A stretch of 64,000 nucleotides of DNA, taken from Arcobacter suis CECT 7833. GTDB taxonomy: Bacteria > Campylobacterota > Campylobacteria > Campylobacterales > Arcobacteraceae. Shown here piece by piece: positions 1 to 8,538 of the stretch (its first letter is position 1; each line of letters starts with the position of its first letter). Location of the stretch: assembly GCF_003544815.1 (NCBI RefSeq), contig NZ_CP032100.1:186001-250000 (forward strand). Reading direction: 5' to 3'. The notes under the pieces are model-generated. The model was not told the DNA's origin, did not search any database, and saw only the letters and a program-made list of their open reading frames with translations. The position numbers and the translations under genes are program-made.

Positions 1-731
1 CAAGATAGATTTGGTCGTAAACCAGCTGCCATAACAACAATCATTGTTTCTCCTAAAGCTTTTGAAAGTCCAAGAAGTGAAGCTGAAATAATTCCTGGCA
101 TTGCTGAAGGTAGAACTATATTTTTTATAGTTTCTCCATGAGTCATTCCTAAGGCAAAAGCTGCTTTTCTTTGACTATCTGGAACGGATCTAATAACATC
201 ATCTGATAGTGAAGAAATAACAGGAATAATCATAATTCCCATTACAATCCCAGATGCAAGGGCAGAGTTAAATGTAGCTTCAAGCCCAATAAATTCTGCT
301 GTTTTTACAACTAAAGGTGCAACAGTGATTGCTGCAAAAAAACCATAAACAACAGTAGGAATACCAGCTAGTATTTCTAAAATAGGTTTTAAATAATCTC
401 TTACTTTTGGACCTGCATATTCACTCATGTAAATTGCACTTCCAAGACCAATAGGAATAGCAACACCTAAAGCAATAACAGTTATTACAAATGTTCCTGC
501 AAATATTGGCAATGCTCCAAATTGACTACCAATAACACCTGGTGACCATGTAGTTCCTGTAATAAAATACCAAAAACTTCTCAATTTAAAAAATTCTATT
601 GCTTCAAATAATATTGAAAATAGAATTCCAAATGTAGTTAAAATTGAGATAGCTGCTGCACTAATTAAAGCAAATTTAATTAGTTTTTCATTTAGTTCTC
701 TACTTTTTTTTCTTGATTCAAAAGTGCTCAA
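1..731 (-). CDS. pstC: Phosphate ABC transporter permease PstC (3' part outside window)
   Basis: Inner-membrane permease subunit of the high-affinity PstSCAB phosphate importer. The 243 residues visible include a first membrane segment near residues 20-40, a periplasmic stretch with TGTTWSPG, and the permease coupling region with the motifs GIPTVVYGFFA, ALGMTHGETI and ALGETMIVVMAAG. The gene continues beyond base 1. I place the start at a TTG (731) because AAAGG sits a few bases upstream and no in-frame ATG lies before the first membrane segment. It follows an EAL-domain gene on the same strand with a 68-base gap that contains a Pho-box-like array, so it probably has its own phosphate-starvation promoter as well as any readthrough from upstream. 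Identity is confident; the start codon is a little less so. Confidence 0.93.
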   Translation of the reverse strand, partial: MSTFESRKKSRELNEKLIKFALISAAAISILTTFGILFSILFEAIEFFKLRSFWYFITGTTWSPGVIGSQFGALPIFAGTFVITVIALGVAIPIGLGSAIYMSEYAGPKVRDYLKPILEILAGIPTVVYGFFAAITVAPLVVKTAEFIGLEATFNSALASGIVMGIMIIPVISSLSDDVIRSVPDSQRKAAFALGMTHGETIKNIVLPSAMPGIISASLLGLSKALGETMIVVMAAGLRPNLS

Positions 732-778
732 TACTTTTACCTTTATAGTAAATTTAGATGAAATATTAAATAAAGATA

Positions 779-805
779 GTTACACAATGGTTACATCGAT
801 TACAA
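779..805 (-). promoter_or_regulatory. Pho-box-like array upstream of pstC
   Basis: Read on the minus strand, this stretch contains three half-sites: TGTAAT (804-799), TGTAAC (795-790) and TGTAAC (784-779). The last two are exactly 11 bases apart, the spacing of PhoB direct repeats. A -10-like TTAATATT follows about 10-15 bases downstream, ahead of the pstC TTG. The array overlaps the stop codon of the EAL-domain gene. The assignment as a PhoB-type site is inferred from spacing, from similarity to the array before pstS, and from the downstream gene. Confidence 0.5.
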
Positions 806-2530
806 AATACTAGAAATAGGTTTACTTGAGCCTTTTGAAGCTTTTTTCAAAACATTTAAAGTATTATCAAAATTAGAGATATTTGATTTAGGATTTATTT
901 CAATAATTGCAGAAGATACTGATAATAAATTGAAACTTCTTTCTATATTAAATCTATCTTTTGCAATTAAAAGACCATTTTCTTTATCTTTTTTTGAATA
1001 CAAATTTTCTACAGAATTTTTAAATTCAATTTGGACTTTGTTTGTTAGTTCAAAAACTTCTTCGAATTTATGATTTTTTAATCCAACAAAAAAATCATCA
1101 CCACCAATATGAGCTATAAATGAATCTTTTGGGTATCTTTTTTGAAGAAGTTCTGAAAAAATCAAAATAGCTCTATCTCCTAGTCTAAATCCATAAATAT
1201 CATTAAATGGTTTAAAATCATTAAAATCGAAATAGATTATGTGTGTAATAGTTTTTTGATTTCTTTTAAGGGTTTTTTCTATAAATTTCTCAATTTGATT
1301 ATTCCCAGGAAGTTTTGTAAGTGGATTCTGATTTGTAGCTATTTCGATATTTCTTTTATAAGAAAGGGTTAAAAGCGAATTTAGATTTATAAATCCTCTA
1401 TATTTATTTGCTTGAGTAATAAAAATTCCTAAAGCATCTTTTGAGTTTTGGTTATACATTTCTAATATTTTGTCAATTCCCCAAGATATTTCAACATATA
1501 ATGCAGGTTTCAAATATTTTATTAAACTAGAAGAAAAAGTTTTATTTTGTGCAAGAGCTAATCCATATTGTGAATAAGATATTTTTTTGATATCAGTTTC
1601 ATAAATTATTCCTAAAAAATTATCATATTCATCTACTATTGGAACAAAATTATTTTTTGTAGATTCTTTAAAATGTACAAAAAGTTCATATAAAGAACTA
1701 TTTACACTAAGTGCAATAATTGGTTCTATAAACTCTTCATCAATAGTAGCATTTGGATTATTTCTTTTATCTTCATTGATTAAAGTTAGAATATTATTAT
1801 AAAGACTTTTTATTTCATTTATTTCAACTGTTGGTTTTTGTACTAAATAACCTTGAATAAAATCTGCACCAATATCTTTACAAGTGTAAAACTCTTTTAC
1901 AGTTTCAATACCTTCTGCGATAACTTGCATTCCCATAATATGAGCCATTTCGATAATAGAAGAACAAAAAAGTTTTTTCTTTGAATCTTGATCAATATTT
2001 GAAATAAAAAATCTATCAAGTTTTATAATTTGTGCTTCACTAAAATATAGAAGTTTAAGACCAGAAACACCTATTCCAAAATCATCAATAGCAATAGAAT
2101 AACCATTTTCTCTATATCTTTGAATCATTGTTGATAAAGCATTTTGTTCTATTGCCGTACCTTTTTCACTTAGTTCAAAACAGATGGCACTTTTATTTAA
2201 TTTATACTTTTTTAATATTTTAGAAGTATTTCCTGCAGAAAGATTCTTATTGTAAATTATTCGATTATCTAAATTATAAAATAATCTTAAATCTTCAATT
2301 TCAATATTTGAGAACTTTTTGATAGCTTTTTCTCTTAACTGTAAATCCAATTCATATAAATAATCATCATTAAAAGCCATATTAAATAAATCATCAATAG
2401 CATTTAATCCAGAAATATTTTGAACATTCCTAATAAGTGCTTCAACAGCATAAAGTTTACCTGTGTGAGAGTAAACAATTGGTTGAAAAGCATAGTCTAG
2501 TTTATCGATTATTTGATTCCAATTTGGCAT
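800..2530 (-). CDS. EAL-CBS-GGDEF cyclic di-GMP protein
   Basis: Cytoplasmic c-di-GMP signalling protein of 576 residues, with no membrane segment or signal peptide. The EAL phosphodiesterase domain comes first (about 7-245) and has the catalytic signature: EALIR at 30-34, a FELSE motif, IDDFGIG, KLDRFF, AEGIET and QGYLVQKP. A central region (about 260-390) resembles a CBS pair (FVPIVDEYDNFLGII and a second copy near AKNK-like sequence). A GGDEF domain follows (about 400-570), with signature GGDDF near residue 475 and a YFDFNDFKPFND metal-site motif. Phosphodiesterase activity looks intact; cyclase activity is possible because GGDDF is a tolerated variant. AGGTGA precedes the ATG. The gene sits between pstS and pstC on the same strand, after a pstS terminator, an unusual place for it. 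CBS domains often bind adenine nucleotides, so it may sense energy state, but that is inference. Confidence 0.85.
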   Translation of the reverse strand: MPNWNQIIDKLDYAFQPIVYSHTGKLYAVEALIRNVQNISGLNAIDDLFNMAFNDDYLYELDLQLREKAIKKFSNIEIEDLRLFYNLDNRIIYNKNLSAGNTSKILKKYKLNKSAICFELSEKGTAIEQNALSTMIQRYRENGYSIAIDDFGIGVSGLKLLYFSEAQIIKLDRFFISNIDQDSKKKLFCSSIIEMAHIMGMQVIAEGIETVKEFYTCKDIGADFIQGYLVQKPTVEINEIKSLYNNILTLINEDKRNNPNATIDEEFIEPIIALSVNSSLYELFVHFKESTKNNFVPIVDEYDNFLGIIYETDIKKISYSQYGLALAQNKTFSSSLIKYLKPALYVEISWGIDKILEMYNQNSKDALGIFITQANKYRGFINLNSLLTLSYKRNIEIATNQNPLTKLPGNNQIEKFIEKTLKRNQKTITHIIYFDFNDFKPFNDIYGFRLGDRAILIFSELLQKRYPKDSFIAHIGGDDFFVGLKNHKFEEVFELTNKVQIEFKNSVENLYSKKDKENGLLIAKDRFNIERSFNLLSVSSAIIEINPKSNISNFDNTLNVLKKASKGSSKPISSIL

Positions 2531-2552
2531 AGTTCACCTAATCTTGATTTAT

Positions 2553-2616
2553 AATATCATTACTAAGTTTTTACCTCTTTGTTCGCGTCAACAGATAAAA
2601 ACTTAATAATGATATT
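2553..2616. repeat. Long AT-rich inverted repeat between pstS and the EAL gene
   Basis: Arms 2553-2573 and 2596-2616 are 21 bases each and pair along their whole length with one G-U wobble on minus-strand RNA. The 22-base loop has a more G+C-rich core (GTTCGCGTCAAC). No T tract follows on the minus side, so it is not a normal terminator. It lies in the presumed leader or promoter region of the EAL-domain gene. Confidence 0.6.
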
Positions 2617-2620
2617 TTGT

Positions 2621-2650
2621 AGAAAAAAAGAGAAGATAAAAATCTTCCCT
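2621..2650 (-). terminator. Rho-independent terminator of pstS
   Basis: On the minus strand GGGAAGAT, a TTTT loop and ATCTTCTC form a hairpin followed directly by TTTTTTT. It lies 10 bases after the pstS stop codon and should separate pstS transcription from the downstream EAL and pstC genes at least partly. Confidence 0.8.
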
Positions 2651-2659
2651 TTTATTTAG

Positions 2660-3718
2660 TTAGTGTTGTTTTAAATCTTCTACAGTTAATTTTTCACTGT
2701 TCATAACTTTTTTTCTAGCAGCATCTCTAGTTTTATCATCTAAAGTGATTAAACCTAATTCTCCTAGAATTCCATCTTTTCCTATCATTTTCTCAGACAT
2801 AAATAAATTTGCATACTCTTTTAAAGCAGGAACATCTTTAACATGTGCATTTTTGATATAAAAATACATAGATCTAGCAACTGGATATTTTCCTGTTGAA
2901 ATAGTATCAGCAGTTGGAGCAATACTATCAACTGTAATTCCAACAACTTTATCTTTATTTTCTTCTAAGAACGAATAACCAAAAATACCAATAGCAGCAG
3001 GATTTTTAGTTAATTTTTGAACGATTAAGTTATCATTTTCACCAGATTCAACATAAACACCATCTGTTCTAATAACTGAGTATTTTTCATATTTTTTATT
3101 TGCTTTTTCATCAGCTTTAAATAAATCTGTATAAACTGGCATTTTTTCAAATACATGTTGTAATACTAATTCTTCAAATGAATCTCTTGTTCCTGATGAT
3201 TTTGGTGGTCCATAAACAATAATATCTCTGTTTGGTAATGAAGCATCAATATCTGACCATTTTTTATAAGGATTAGCTATTAAAGTTTTACCATCTTTTG
3301 AAGGTACTTGTTCTGCAACAGCTAATGCTAATTGAGCTTTTGTTACGTTAAATGAAGTTACTTTTGAATCTTGTGCAACTGCAATTCCATCAAAACCAAT
3401 TAATGCTTCAGTTATATCTGTAACACCATTTTCTTCACATAGTTTTAATTCTTTATCTTTCATTCTTCTTGAAGCATTTGCAATATCTGGTGTATTTATA
3501 TCTGCACCTGAACAAAATAATTTCATTCCTCCACCTGTTCCTGTTGATTCTACAACTGGAGTAGGGAATTTAGTAGTTGATCCTAATTCTTCAGCAACTG
3601 AAGATGAAAAAGGATAAACAGTTGATGAACCAACAATTTTGATTTGGTCTCTTGCACTTAAAGTTGTTACTAATAAAGCACTTGCGAATAATGCCATAGA
3701 TGTTTTTTTGAAAGTCAT
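2660..3718 (-). CDS. pstS: Periplasmic phosphate-binding protein PstS
   Basis: Periplasmic substrate-binding protein that delivers phosphate to the Pst ABC importer. The N-terminus is a signal peptide (MTFKKTS, hydrophobic core, cleavage near LSA-RD). Binding-site motifs are visible: IVGSSTVYPF near the mature N-terminus, STGTGGGMKLFC, ANASRRMK and, later, GPPKSSGTRDSFEE. I chose the ATG at 3718 (352 aa) over one 12 bases upstream because GGAG lies at the right distance before 3718 and the upstream ATG has no ribosome site. A four-half-site Pho-box-like array lies just upstream, and a strong hairpin terminator follows the stop. The high start-site expression implied by that terminator fits a binding protein made in excess over its permease. 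Confidence 0.95.
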   Translation of the reverse strand: MTFKKTSMALFASALLVTTLSARDQIKIVGSSTVYPFSSSVAEELGSTTKFPTPVVESTGTGGGMKLFCSGADINTPDIANASRRMKDKELKLCEENGVTDITEALIGFDGIAVAQDSKVTSFNVTKAQLALAVAEQVPSKDGKTLIANPYKKWSDIDASLPNRDIIVYGPPKSSGTRDSFEELVLQHVFEKMPVYTDLFKADEKANKKYEKYSVIRTDGVYVESGENDNLIVQKLTKNPAAIGIFGYSFLEENKDKVVGITVDSIAPTADTISTGKYPVARSMYFYIKNAHVKDVPALKEYANLFMSEKMIGKDGILGELGLITLDDKTRDAARKKVMNSEKLTVEDLKQH

Positions 3719-3743
3719 TCTTTTCTCCATATTTTTATTTACG

Positions 3744-3781
3744 GTGAAAGTTTAATGACAGTTGATTACATTTTGGTTACT
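3744..3781 (-). promoter_or_regulatory. Pho-box-like array upstream of pstS
   Basis: Reading the minus strand, four TGTmAy-like half-sites follow one another: AGTAAC (3781), TGTAAT (3770), TGTCAT (3760) and TTTCAC (3749), with steps of 11, 10 and 11 bases. The last pair, CTGTCATTAAACTTTCAC (3761-3744), closely resembles the enterobacterial Pho box (two 7-mers separated by 4 bases). A -10-like TAAAAAT lies a few bases downstream. The upstream half overlaps the end of the small gene at 3766-3963. Confidence 0.65.
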
Positions 3782-3963
3782 ATTTCTTTTGTAAACTTAA
3801 GTTCAAACTCTTTGCAAGTTCTTATAAAAAGTTCTTCACAATCGTTTGGTTTATAAATAATAGCTTCTATCCAAATATCATTTTCTTGGACTTTACAGAA
3901 GTTTAGAGGAGTGTAAGATTTCTTATTTTTGTAGTGTATATAAGTTTTATTTAGTTCTATCAT
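3766..3963 (-). CDS. Small DUF1653-like protein
   Basis: A 65-residue cytoplasmic protein with the pattern YxHYK near the N-terminus, a central acidic/aromatic stretch (ENDIWIEAIIY) and a conserved FIRTCKEFELKF tail. This resembles small DUF1653 proteins, whose function is unknown. The ATG at 3963 has no Shine-Dalgarno sequence: it directly follows the T tract of the prfA terminator. Expression must come from terminator readthrough or from a leaderless transcript. Its 3' end overlaps the pstS control region. The family assignment is from memory of the pattern and is moderate. Confidence 0.6.
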   Translation of the reverse strand: MIELNKTYIHYKNKKSYTPLNFCKVQENDIWIEAIIYKPNDCEELFIRTCKEFELKFTKEIVTKM

Positions 3964-3996
3964 AAAAAAAGCTAATGGATTTTATAATCCATTAGC
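3964..3996 (-). terminator. prfA terminator that contains the prfA stop codon
   Basis: On the minus strand GCTAATGGATT (3996-3986), an ATAA loop and AATCCATTAGC form an 11-bp hairpin followed by seven Ts. The 5' arm is made of the last prfA sense codons and the loop includes the stop codon, so a ribosome terminating on prfA would cover the stem. Confidence 0.85.
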
Positions 3997-5049
3997 CTCG
4001 ATGAGTCTAGATTGATGATCAGCAATAAGAGGATCAATCACTTCATCAAACAGACCATCATTCATGATGTAATCAAGTCTATATAAAGTCAAGTTGATTC
4101 TGTGATCACTGATTCTATTTTGTGGATAATTATAAGTTCTAATTCTTCCACTTCTATCACCAGTACCAACTTGTTCTTTTCTAGTAGCACCTTCAGATTC
4201 CATTTTTTTATTCATTTCTATTTCATAAAGCTTAGCTTTTAAAACTTTCATAGCTCTATCTTTATTTTTATGTTGAGATTTCTGATCTTGATTTGTTACA
4301 ACAATTCCAGATGGAATATGAGTGATTCTAACAGCCGAGTCTGTAGTATTTACAGATTGACCACCATTCCCACTGGCTCTCATAACATCAATTTTTAAAT
4401 CATTTGGATTAATTTCTACTTCCACATCGTCAACTTCAGGCATAACAGCAACTGTAATAGCTGATGTATGAACCCTTCCTTGAGATTCAGTTGCAGGAAC
4501 CCTTTGTACTCTATGTGTACCACCCTCAAATTTTAATTTTGAGTAAACATGGTCACCTTTAATTAGAAAAACAATCTCTTTATATCCATTTGATTCGCTC
4601 TCACTCGAGCTCATAATTTCAACTTTCCAACCATTATTTTCTGCATATCTTAAATAACCTCTAAAAAGGTCACCTACAAATATAGCAGCTTCATCGCCAC
4701 CTGTACCAGCTCTTAACTCTAAGTAGATATTTTTATCATCATTAGGGTCTTTAGGAATCATTAAAAATTTAATTTCATCTTCAAGTTTTGGTTTTCTTGT
4801 TTCTAATTCTTTGAGTTCTTCTTTTGCTAAATCACCAAGTTCTGGATCATCAAGCATCATTTTGTTTTCATCAATGTCATCCATTAATTTAACATACTCA
4901 CGAGCTTTAATAACAATAGGTTGCATATTTGACTGTTCTTTTGATAAATCAGTCATTCTTTTTATATCATTTGTAATATCAGGAGCCATTAATAAAGTAT
5001 TAATTTCTTCGTATCTATTAATAAATGGTTGTAGTCTGCTTTTTAACAT
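3982..5049 (-). CDS. prfA: Peptide chain release factor 1
   Basis: Class I release factor that reads UAA and UAG and triggers peptide release on the ribosome. Full length at 355 residues. The codon-recognition tripeptide PAT (RVPATES, near residue 183) is the RF1 type, and the catalytic GGQ is at 229-231 in SGNGGQSVN. The basic C-terminal part ([11 protein letters not shown]) is normal. It follows rpsT by three bases on the same strand, so the two are co-transcribed. Its end is embedded in a terminator hairpin. Confidence 0.98.
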   Translation of the reverse strand: MLKSRLQPFINRYEEINTLLMAPDITNDIKRMTDLSKEQSNMQPIVIKAREYVKLMDDIDENKMMLDDPELGDLAKEELKELETRKPKLEDEIKFLMIPKDPNDDKNIYLELRAGTGGDEAAIFVGDLFRGYLRYAENNGWKVEIMSSSESESNGYKEIVFLIKGDHVYSKLKFEGGTHRVQRVPATESQGRVHTSAITVAVMPEVDDVEVEINPNDLKIDVMRASGNGGQSVNTTDSAVRITHIPSGIVVTNQDQKSQHKNKDRAMKVLKAKLYEIEMNKKMESEGATRKEQVGTGDRSGRIRTYNYPQNRISDHRINLTLYRLDYIMNDGLFDEVIDPLIADHQSRLIEANGL

Positions 5050-5052
5050 AAA

Positions 5053-5313
5053 TTATATAGCGTTAACTTTTACTTGTAATCTACTTACTCTTCTTGCTGC
5101 AGTCTCTTTTTTTAAGATACCTTTAGATACACAATGGTGTAAATATTTGTTTGCAGTTTTCATAGCGTCAACTGCTTTTTCTTTATCAGCTGTTTCGATT
5201 GCTGCTAATACATTTTTTGTTACATTCTTGATTCTAGTTTTGTAAAATCTGTTTCTTTCTGTTTTAATTCTAGTTTGTCTAGCTCTTTTTTCAGAAGATT
5301 TGTGATTTGCCAT
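5053..5313 (-). CDS. rpsT: 30S ribosomal protein S20
   Basis: Small-subunit protein that binds 16S rRNA early in assembly. It has 86 residues, very basic, with the typical start [16 protein letters not shown] and a C-terminal [11 protein letters not shown] helix. A GAGG ribosome site precedes the ATG. It is first in an rpsT-prfA pair transcribed away from glmM; the 82-base divergent gap (5314-5395) must hold both promoters (a TAGAAT on plus is a candidate -10). Confidence 0.97.
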   Translation of the reverse strand: MANHKSSEKRARQTRIKTERNRFYKTRIKNVTKNVLAAIETADKEKAVDAMKTANKYLHHCVSKGILKKETAARRVSRLQVKVNAI

Positions 5314-5395
5314 TTTTTTAACCTCTTTATAAAATTTTTAAGGGTAGAATATTACCTAAAGTAACTTAAACAGAGTTTAATTTTAGGAAGATTTA

Positions 5396-6730
5396 ATGAA
5401 ACTATTCGGAACAGATGGTGTTAGAGGAAAAGCTGGTGATTTTTTGGATGCAATTACTGTATTAAAATTAGCAAAAGCTGCTGGTATATATTTTAGAAAA
5501 CATTCAACAACTAAAAAAATACTTGTAGGAAAAGATACAAGAAGAAGTGGTTATATGATTGAAAATGCCCTTGTTAGTGGATTAACAGCTGTTGGATATG
5601 ATGTTATTCAAATAGGTCCAATGCCAACTCCTGCAATTGCTTATTTAACTGAAAGTATGAGATGTGATGCAGGAATTATGATTTCAGCTTCTCACAATCC
5701 TTATGAAGATAATGGAATTAAATTTTTTGATAATCATGGGGATAAATTAAATACAACTTGTGAAAAAGCAATAGAAACAATTTTTAATGATAGTGAATTA
5801 ATGCAAACAGAACAAGTAACTGGAAGAAACATTGGTGCTTCAAAAAGAATTGATGATGTTATTGGAAGATACATTGTATCAATTAAAAGTTCATTTCCAA
5901 GAGATTTAAATTTAAGTGGGTTAAGAATTGTTCTTGATTGTGCAAATGGTGCTGCATATAAAGTTGGACCAACAATTTTACAGGAATTAGGTGCAGATGT
6001 AATTGTAGTAAATAATAAACCAGACGGATTTAATATCAACGAAGATTGTGGAGCTATGCATCCAGAACATATTGGTAAATTAGTAAGAGAATATAGAGCT
6101 GACATTGGACTTGCACTTGATGGAGATGCTGATAGATTAGTTATTATTGATGAAAAAGGTGAAGTTGTTGATGGGGATAAATTAATAGGTGCTTTATGTA
6201 ACTATTTAAATGAAGAAAAATTGCTTAAAGGTAATGGCTGTGTTGCAACTGTTATGTCAAATAAAGCTTTAGAAGATTATTTATCTAAAAAAGGAATTGA
6301 ATTATTTAGATCAGATGTTGGAGATAAATACGTTCTTGAAGTTATGAAAGCAAAAGGCATCAATTTTGGTGGAGAACAAAGTGGACACATTATCTTCTCA
6401 GATACTGCAAAAACGGGGGATGGATTAGCTTCTGCTTTACAAGTTTTAGCACTTATTTTAAAATCTGGTAAAAAAGCTAGTGAAGTATTAAATCCATTTG
6501 AATTATATCCTCAAATTTTACATAATATGAAAGTTATAGAAAAAATTCCTTTAGATAGAATAAAAGGTTTAGAAGAGATTTTAAAGCCAATTAGAGAAAA
6601 AGGAATTAGAGATTTAATTAGATATTCAGGGACTGAAAATAAAATTAGATTACTTCTTGAAGGAAAAAATAAAAAAGATGTTGAAAATGCAATGGAAACT
6701 TTAAAATCATTTTTTAAAAAAGTATTATGA
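5396..6730 (+). CDS. glmM: Phosphoglucosamine mutase
   Basis: Converts glucosamine-6-phosphate to glucosamine-1-phosphate on the way to UDP-GlcNAc for peptidoglycan and lipopolysaccharide. It has 444 residues, the usual length. The catalytic phosphoserine loop ISASHNP lies near residues 96-102, the metal loop is DGDADRL (about 240), and the sugar-binding GGEQSGH (about 325) and phosphate-binding [10 protein letters not shown] (near the C-terminus) motifs are present. It starts with [11 protein letters not shown], normal for the family, after an AGGAAG ribosome site. Its TGA overlaps the lspA ATG by four bases, so the two are translationally coupled. Confidence 0.98.
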   Translation: MKLFGTDGVRGKAGDFLDAITVLKLAKAAGIYFRKHSTTKKILVGKDTRRSGYMIENALVSGLTAVGYDVIQIGPMPTPAIAYLTESMRCDAGIMISASHNPYEDNGIKFFDNHGDKLNTTCEKAIETIFNDSELMQTEQVTGRNIGASKRIDDVIGRYIVSIKSSFPRDLNLSGLRIVLDCANGAAYKVGPTILQELGADVIVVNNKPDGFNINEDCGAMHPEHIGKLVREYRADIGLALDGDADRLVIIDEKGEVVDGDKLIGALCNYLNEEKLLKGNGCVATVMSNKALEDYLSKKGIELFRSDVGDKYVLEVMKAKGINFGGEQSGHIIFSDTAKTGDGLASALQVLALILKSGKKASEVLNPFELYPQILHNMKVIEKIPLDRIKGLEEILKPIREKGIRDLIRYSGTENKIRLLLEGKNKKDVENAMETLKSFFKKVL

Positions 6731-7200
6731 ATAGAGAATTAAAACTTGCAATAACTATTTTTATAGTTGTTTTTATAATAGACCAAGTTGTTAAATTTGG
6801 ATTTGCAAATTTAAATTGGAATGTTGATGGTCCATATATGTCTTTGAACTTAGCATATAATTATGGGGTTGCATTTTCCATGTTTTCGTTTTTGGAGCAT
6901 AATTTAAAATATATTCAATTAGCTATTGTTTTAATCGCAACTCTATATTTATTTAAAAATCAAAGTGTTTTTAAAGAGTATTATTTGCCAATAGCATTAC
7001 TTTATGCAGGTGGATTATCAAACATTTTAGATAGATTTACTTATGGTGGGGTTGTTGATTATTTTTATTGGCATTATGGTTTTGAATTCGCAATTTTTAA
7101 CATAGCAGATGTAATGATAGATTTAGCAGTTGTAATAGTTATTTATAAACAAATTAGACAATCAAGAGAAGAAAAAAAGCAAAAAGAGATTAAATCGTAG
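6727..7200 (+). CDS. lspA: Lipoprotein signal peptidase (SPase II)
   Basis: Inner-membrane aspartic protease that cleaves prolipoprotein signal peptides after lipidation. It has 157 residues and four membrane segments. The two catalytic aspartates are visible in [15 protein letters not shown] and FNIADVMID, and the conserved NYGVAFS is near residue 45. It overlaps glmM by ATGA. The basic, charged tail (REEKKQKE) is cytoplasmic. A TraT-like lipoprotein elsewhere in the window would be one substrate. Confidence 0.97.
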   Translation: MNRELKLAITIFIVVFIIDQVVKFGFANLNWNVDGPYMSLNLAYNYGVAFSMFSFLEHNLKYIQLAIVLIATLYLFKNQSVFKEYYLPIALLYAGGLSNILDRFTYGGVVDYFYWHYGFEFAIFNIADVMIDLAVVIVIYKQIRQSREEKKQKEIKS

Positions 7201-7227
7201 ATTTTTGTAGCTTAAAATAAATTTAGC

Positions 7228-7233
7228 TATAAT
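7228..7233 (+). promoter_or_regulatory. -10 element of the leuC-mobA promoter
   Basis: TATAAT at 7228-7233, 36 bases before the leuC start, in a T/A-rich tract. No good -35 is seen, which is usual for sigma-70 promoters in Campylobacterota. Confidence 0.55.
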
Positions 7234-7268
7234 CCAACAAATTTTAGAAAATGACAGGGAAAATTAAT

Positions 7269-8537
7269 ATGGGTCAAACAATAACAGAAAAAATTTTTAG
7301 TGAACATGTAGGTCATAAAGTATATGCAGGAGAAATAGTTCGAAGTCCAATTGATATGGTAATTGGAAATGATATTACAACTCCAATTTCAATAAAAGCA
7401 TTTGAAGATGGTGGTTTTGAGAAACTAGTAAATCCAGAAGGTTTTGCTATTGTACTTGACCACTTTATTCCTGCAAAAGATATAGCAAGTGCAAATCAAG
7501 CAAAAATCTCAAGAGATTTTGCTTATAAACATGATTTGAAATACTTTTTCGATGAAAAAGATATGGGAATCGAACATGCCCTTTTACCAGAAAAAGGTTT
7601 AGTAATCCCAGGTGATGTTATTATTGGTGCAGATTCACACACATGTACACATGGTGCTTTAGGAGCATTTAGTACAGGTATGGGGTCAACAGATATTTCA
7701 TTTGGAATGATTACTGGTGGTAACTGGTTTAAAGTTCCTGAATCAATCAAAGTAGTATTCAAAGGAAAACCAGCTCCATTTGTAACTGGAAAGGATTTAA
7801 TCTTAGAAATTATTAGAATACTTGGTGTTGATGGAGCTTTATATAAAGCTTTAGAATTCACAGGTGATACAATTCAATATTTATCAATGGATGATAGATT
7901 CTCTTTATGTAATATGGCTATTGAAGCTGGTGCTAAAAATGGTATTGTGGCTTATGATGAAATCACAAAAGAGTTTTTAGATTCAAGAGAATCTTTAAGA
8001 GCTGAACCAAAAATTCATTATAGCGATGTTGACGCTGTTTATTGTCAAGAAATTGTTATTGATGTTGAAAAATTAGAACCAGTTATTGCATATCCATTTT
8101 TACCATCAAATGGTCACTCAGTTTCTCAAGCAGTAGCTGATAATATTAGAGTTGATCAAGTATTTATAGGTTCATGTACAAATGGAAGATTATCAGATTT
8201 TAAAGTTGCAGCTGAAATTTTAAAAGATAAAAAAGTTGCACGACATGTAAGACTTATTTTAACTCCAGGAACTCAAAAAATCCTAAGAGACGCAACAAAA
8301 GCTGGATATATTGACATTTTAGTTGATGCAGGAGCAGTTGTATCAAATCCTACATGTGGAGCATGTTTAGGTGGATATATGGGAATTTTAGGTGATGGAG
8401 AAGTTTGTATTTCTACAACAAATAGAAACTTTGTTGGAAGAATGGGTTCACGAAGCTCAAAAATTTATTTAGCAAATAGTGCAGTAGCAGCTGCATCTGC
8501 AATTTCTGGATATATTACAGATCCAAGAAGTTTATAA
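7269..8537 (+). CDS. leuC: 3-isopropylmalate dehydratase large subunit
   Basis: Iron-sulfur hydro-lyase of leucine biosynthesis, isomerising 2-isopropylmalate to 3-isopropylmalate with LeuD. The three [4Fe-4S] cysteines are visible in FIGSCTNGR and NPTCGACLGG, and the substrate region has GADSHTCTHGALG. I start it at 7269 (MGQTITEKIF, 422 aa) rather than at the ATG six codons upstream because AGGGA lies ten bases before 7269 and MGQT is the usual family N-terminus. The partner leuD and other leu genes are not in the window. mobA follows after one base. Confidence 0.95.
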   Translation: MGQTITEKIFSEHVGHKVYAGEIVRSPIDMVIGNDITTPISIKAFEDGGFEKLVNPEGFAIVLDHFIPAKDIASANQAKISRDFAYKHDLKYFFDEKDMGIEHALLPEKGLVIPGDVIIGADSHTCTHGALGAFSTGMGSTDISFGMITGGNWFKVPESIKVVFKGKPAPFVTGKDLILEIIRILGVDGALYKALEFTGDTIQYLSMDDRFSLCNMAIEAGAKNGIVAYDEITKEFLDSRESLRAEPKIHYSDVDAVYCQEIVIDVEKLEPVIAYPFLPSNGHSVSQAVADNIRVDQVFIGSCTNGRLSDFKVAAEILKDKKVARHVRLILTPGTQKILRDATKAGYIDILVDAGAVVSNPTCGACLGGYMGILGDGEVCISTTNRNFVGRMGSRSSKIYLANSAVAAASAISGYITDPRSL

Positions 8538-8538
8538 A

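Noticed and set aside
800-2530. LapD homologue
   Set aside because: It has EAL and GGDEF domains but no membrane segments, HAMP or periplasmic domain and its EAL motifs look catalytic, so it is not the LapD receptor.
4811-5245. Plus-strand open frame opposite prfA and rpsT
   Set aside because: It lies wholly on the reverse of two highly conserved genes, has no ribosome site and its composition mirrors them.
5734-6105. Minus-strand open frame inside glmM
   Set aside because: Shadow of the conserved glmM coding sequence.
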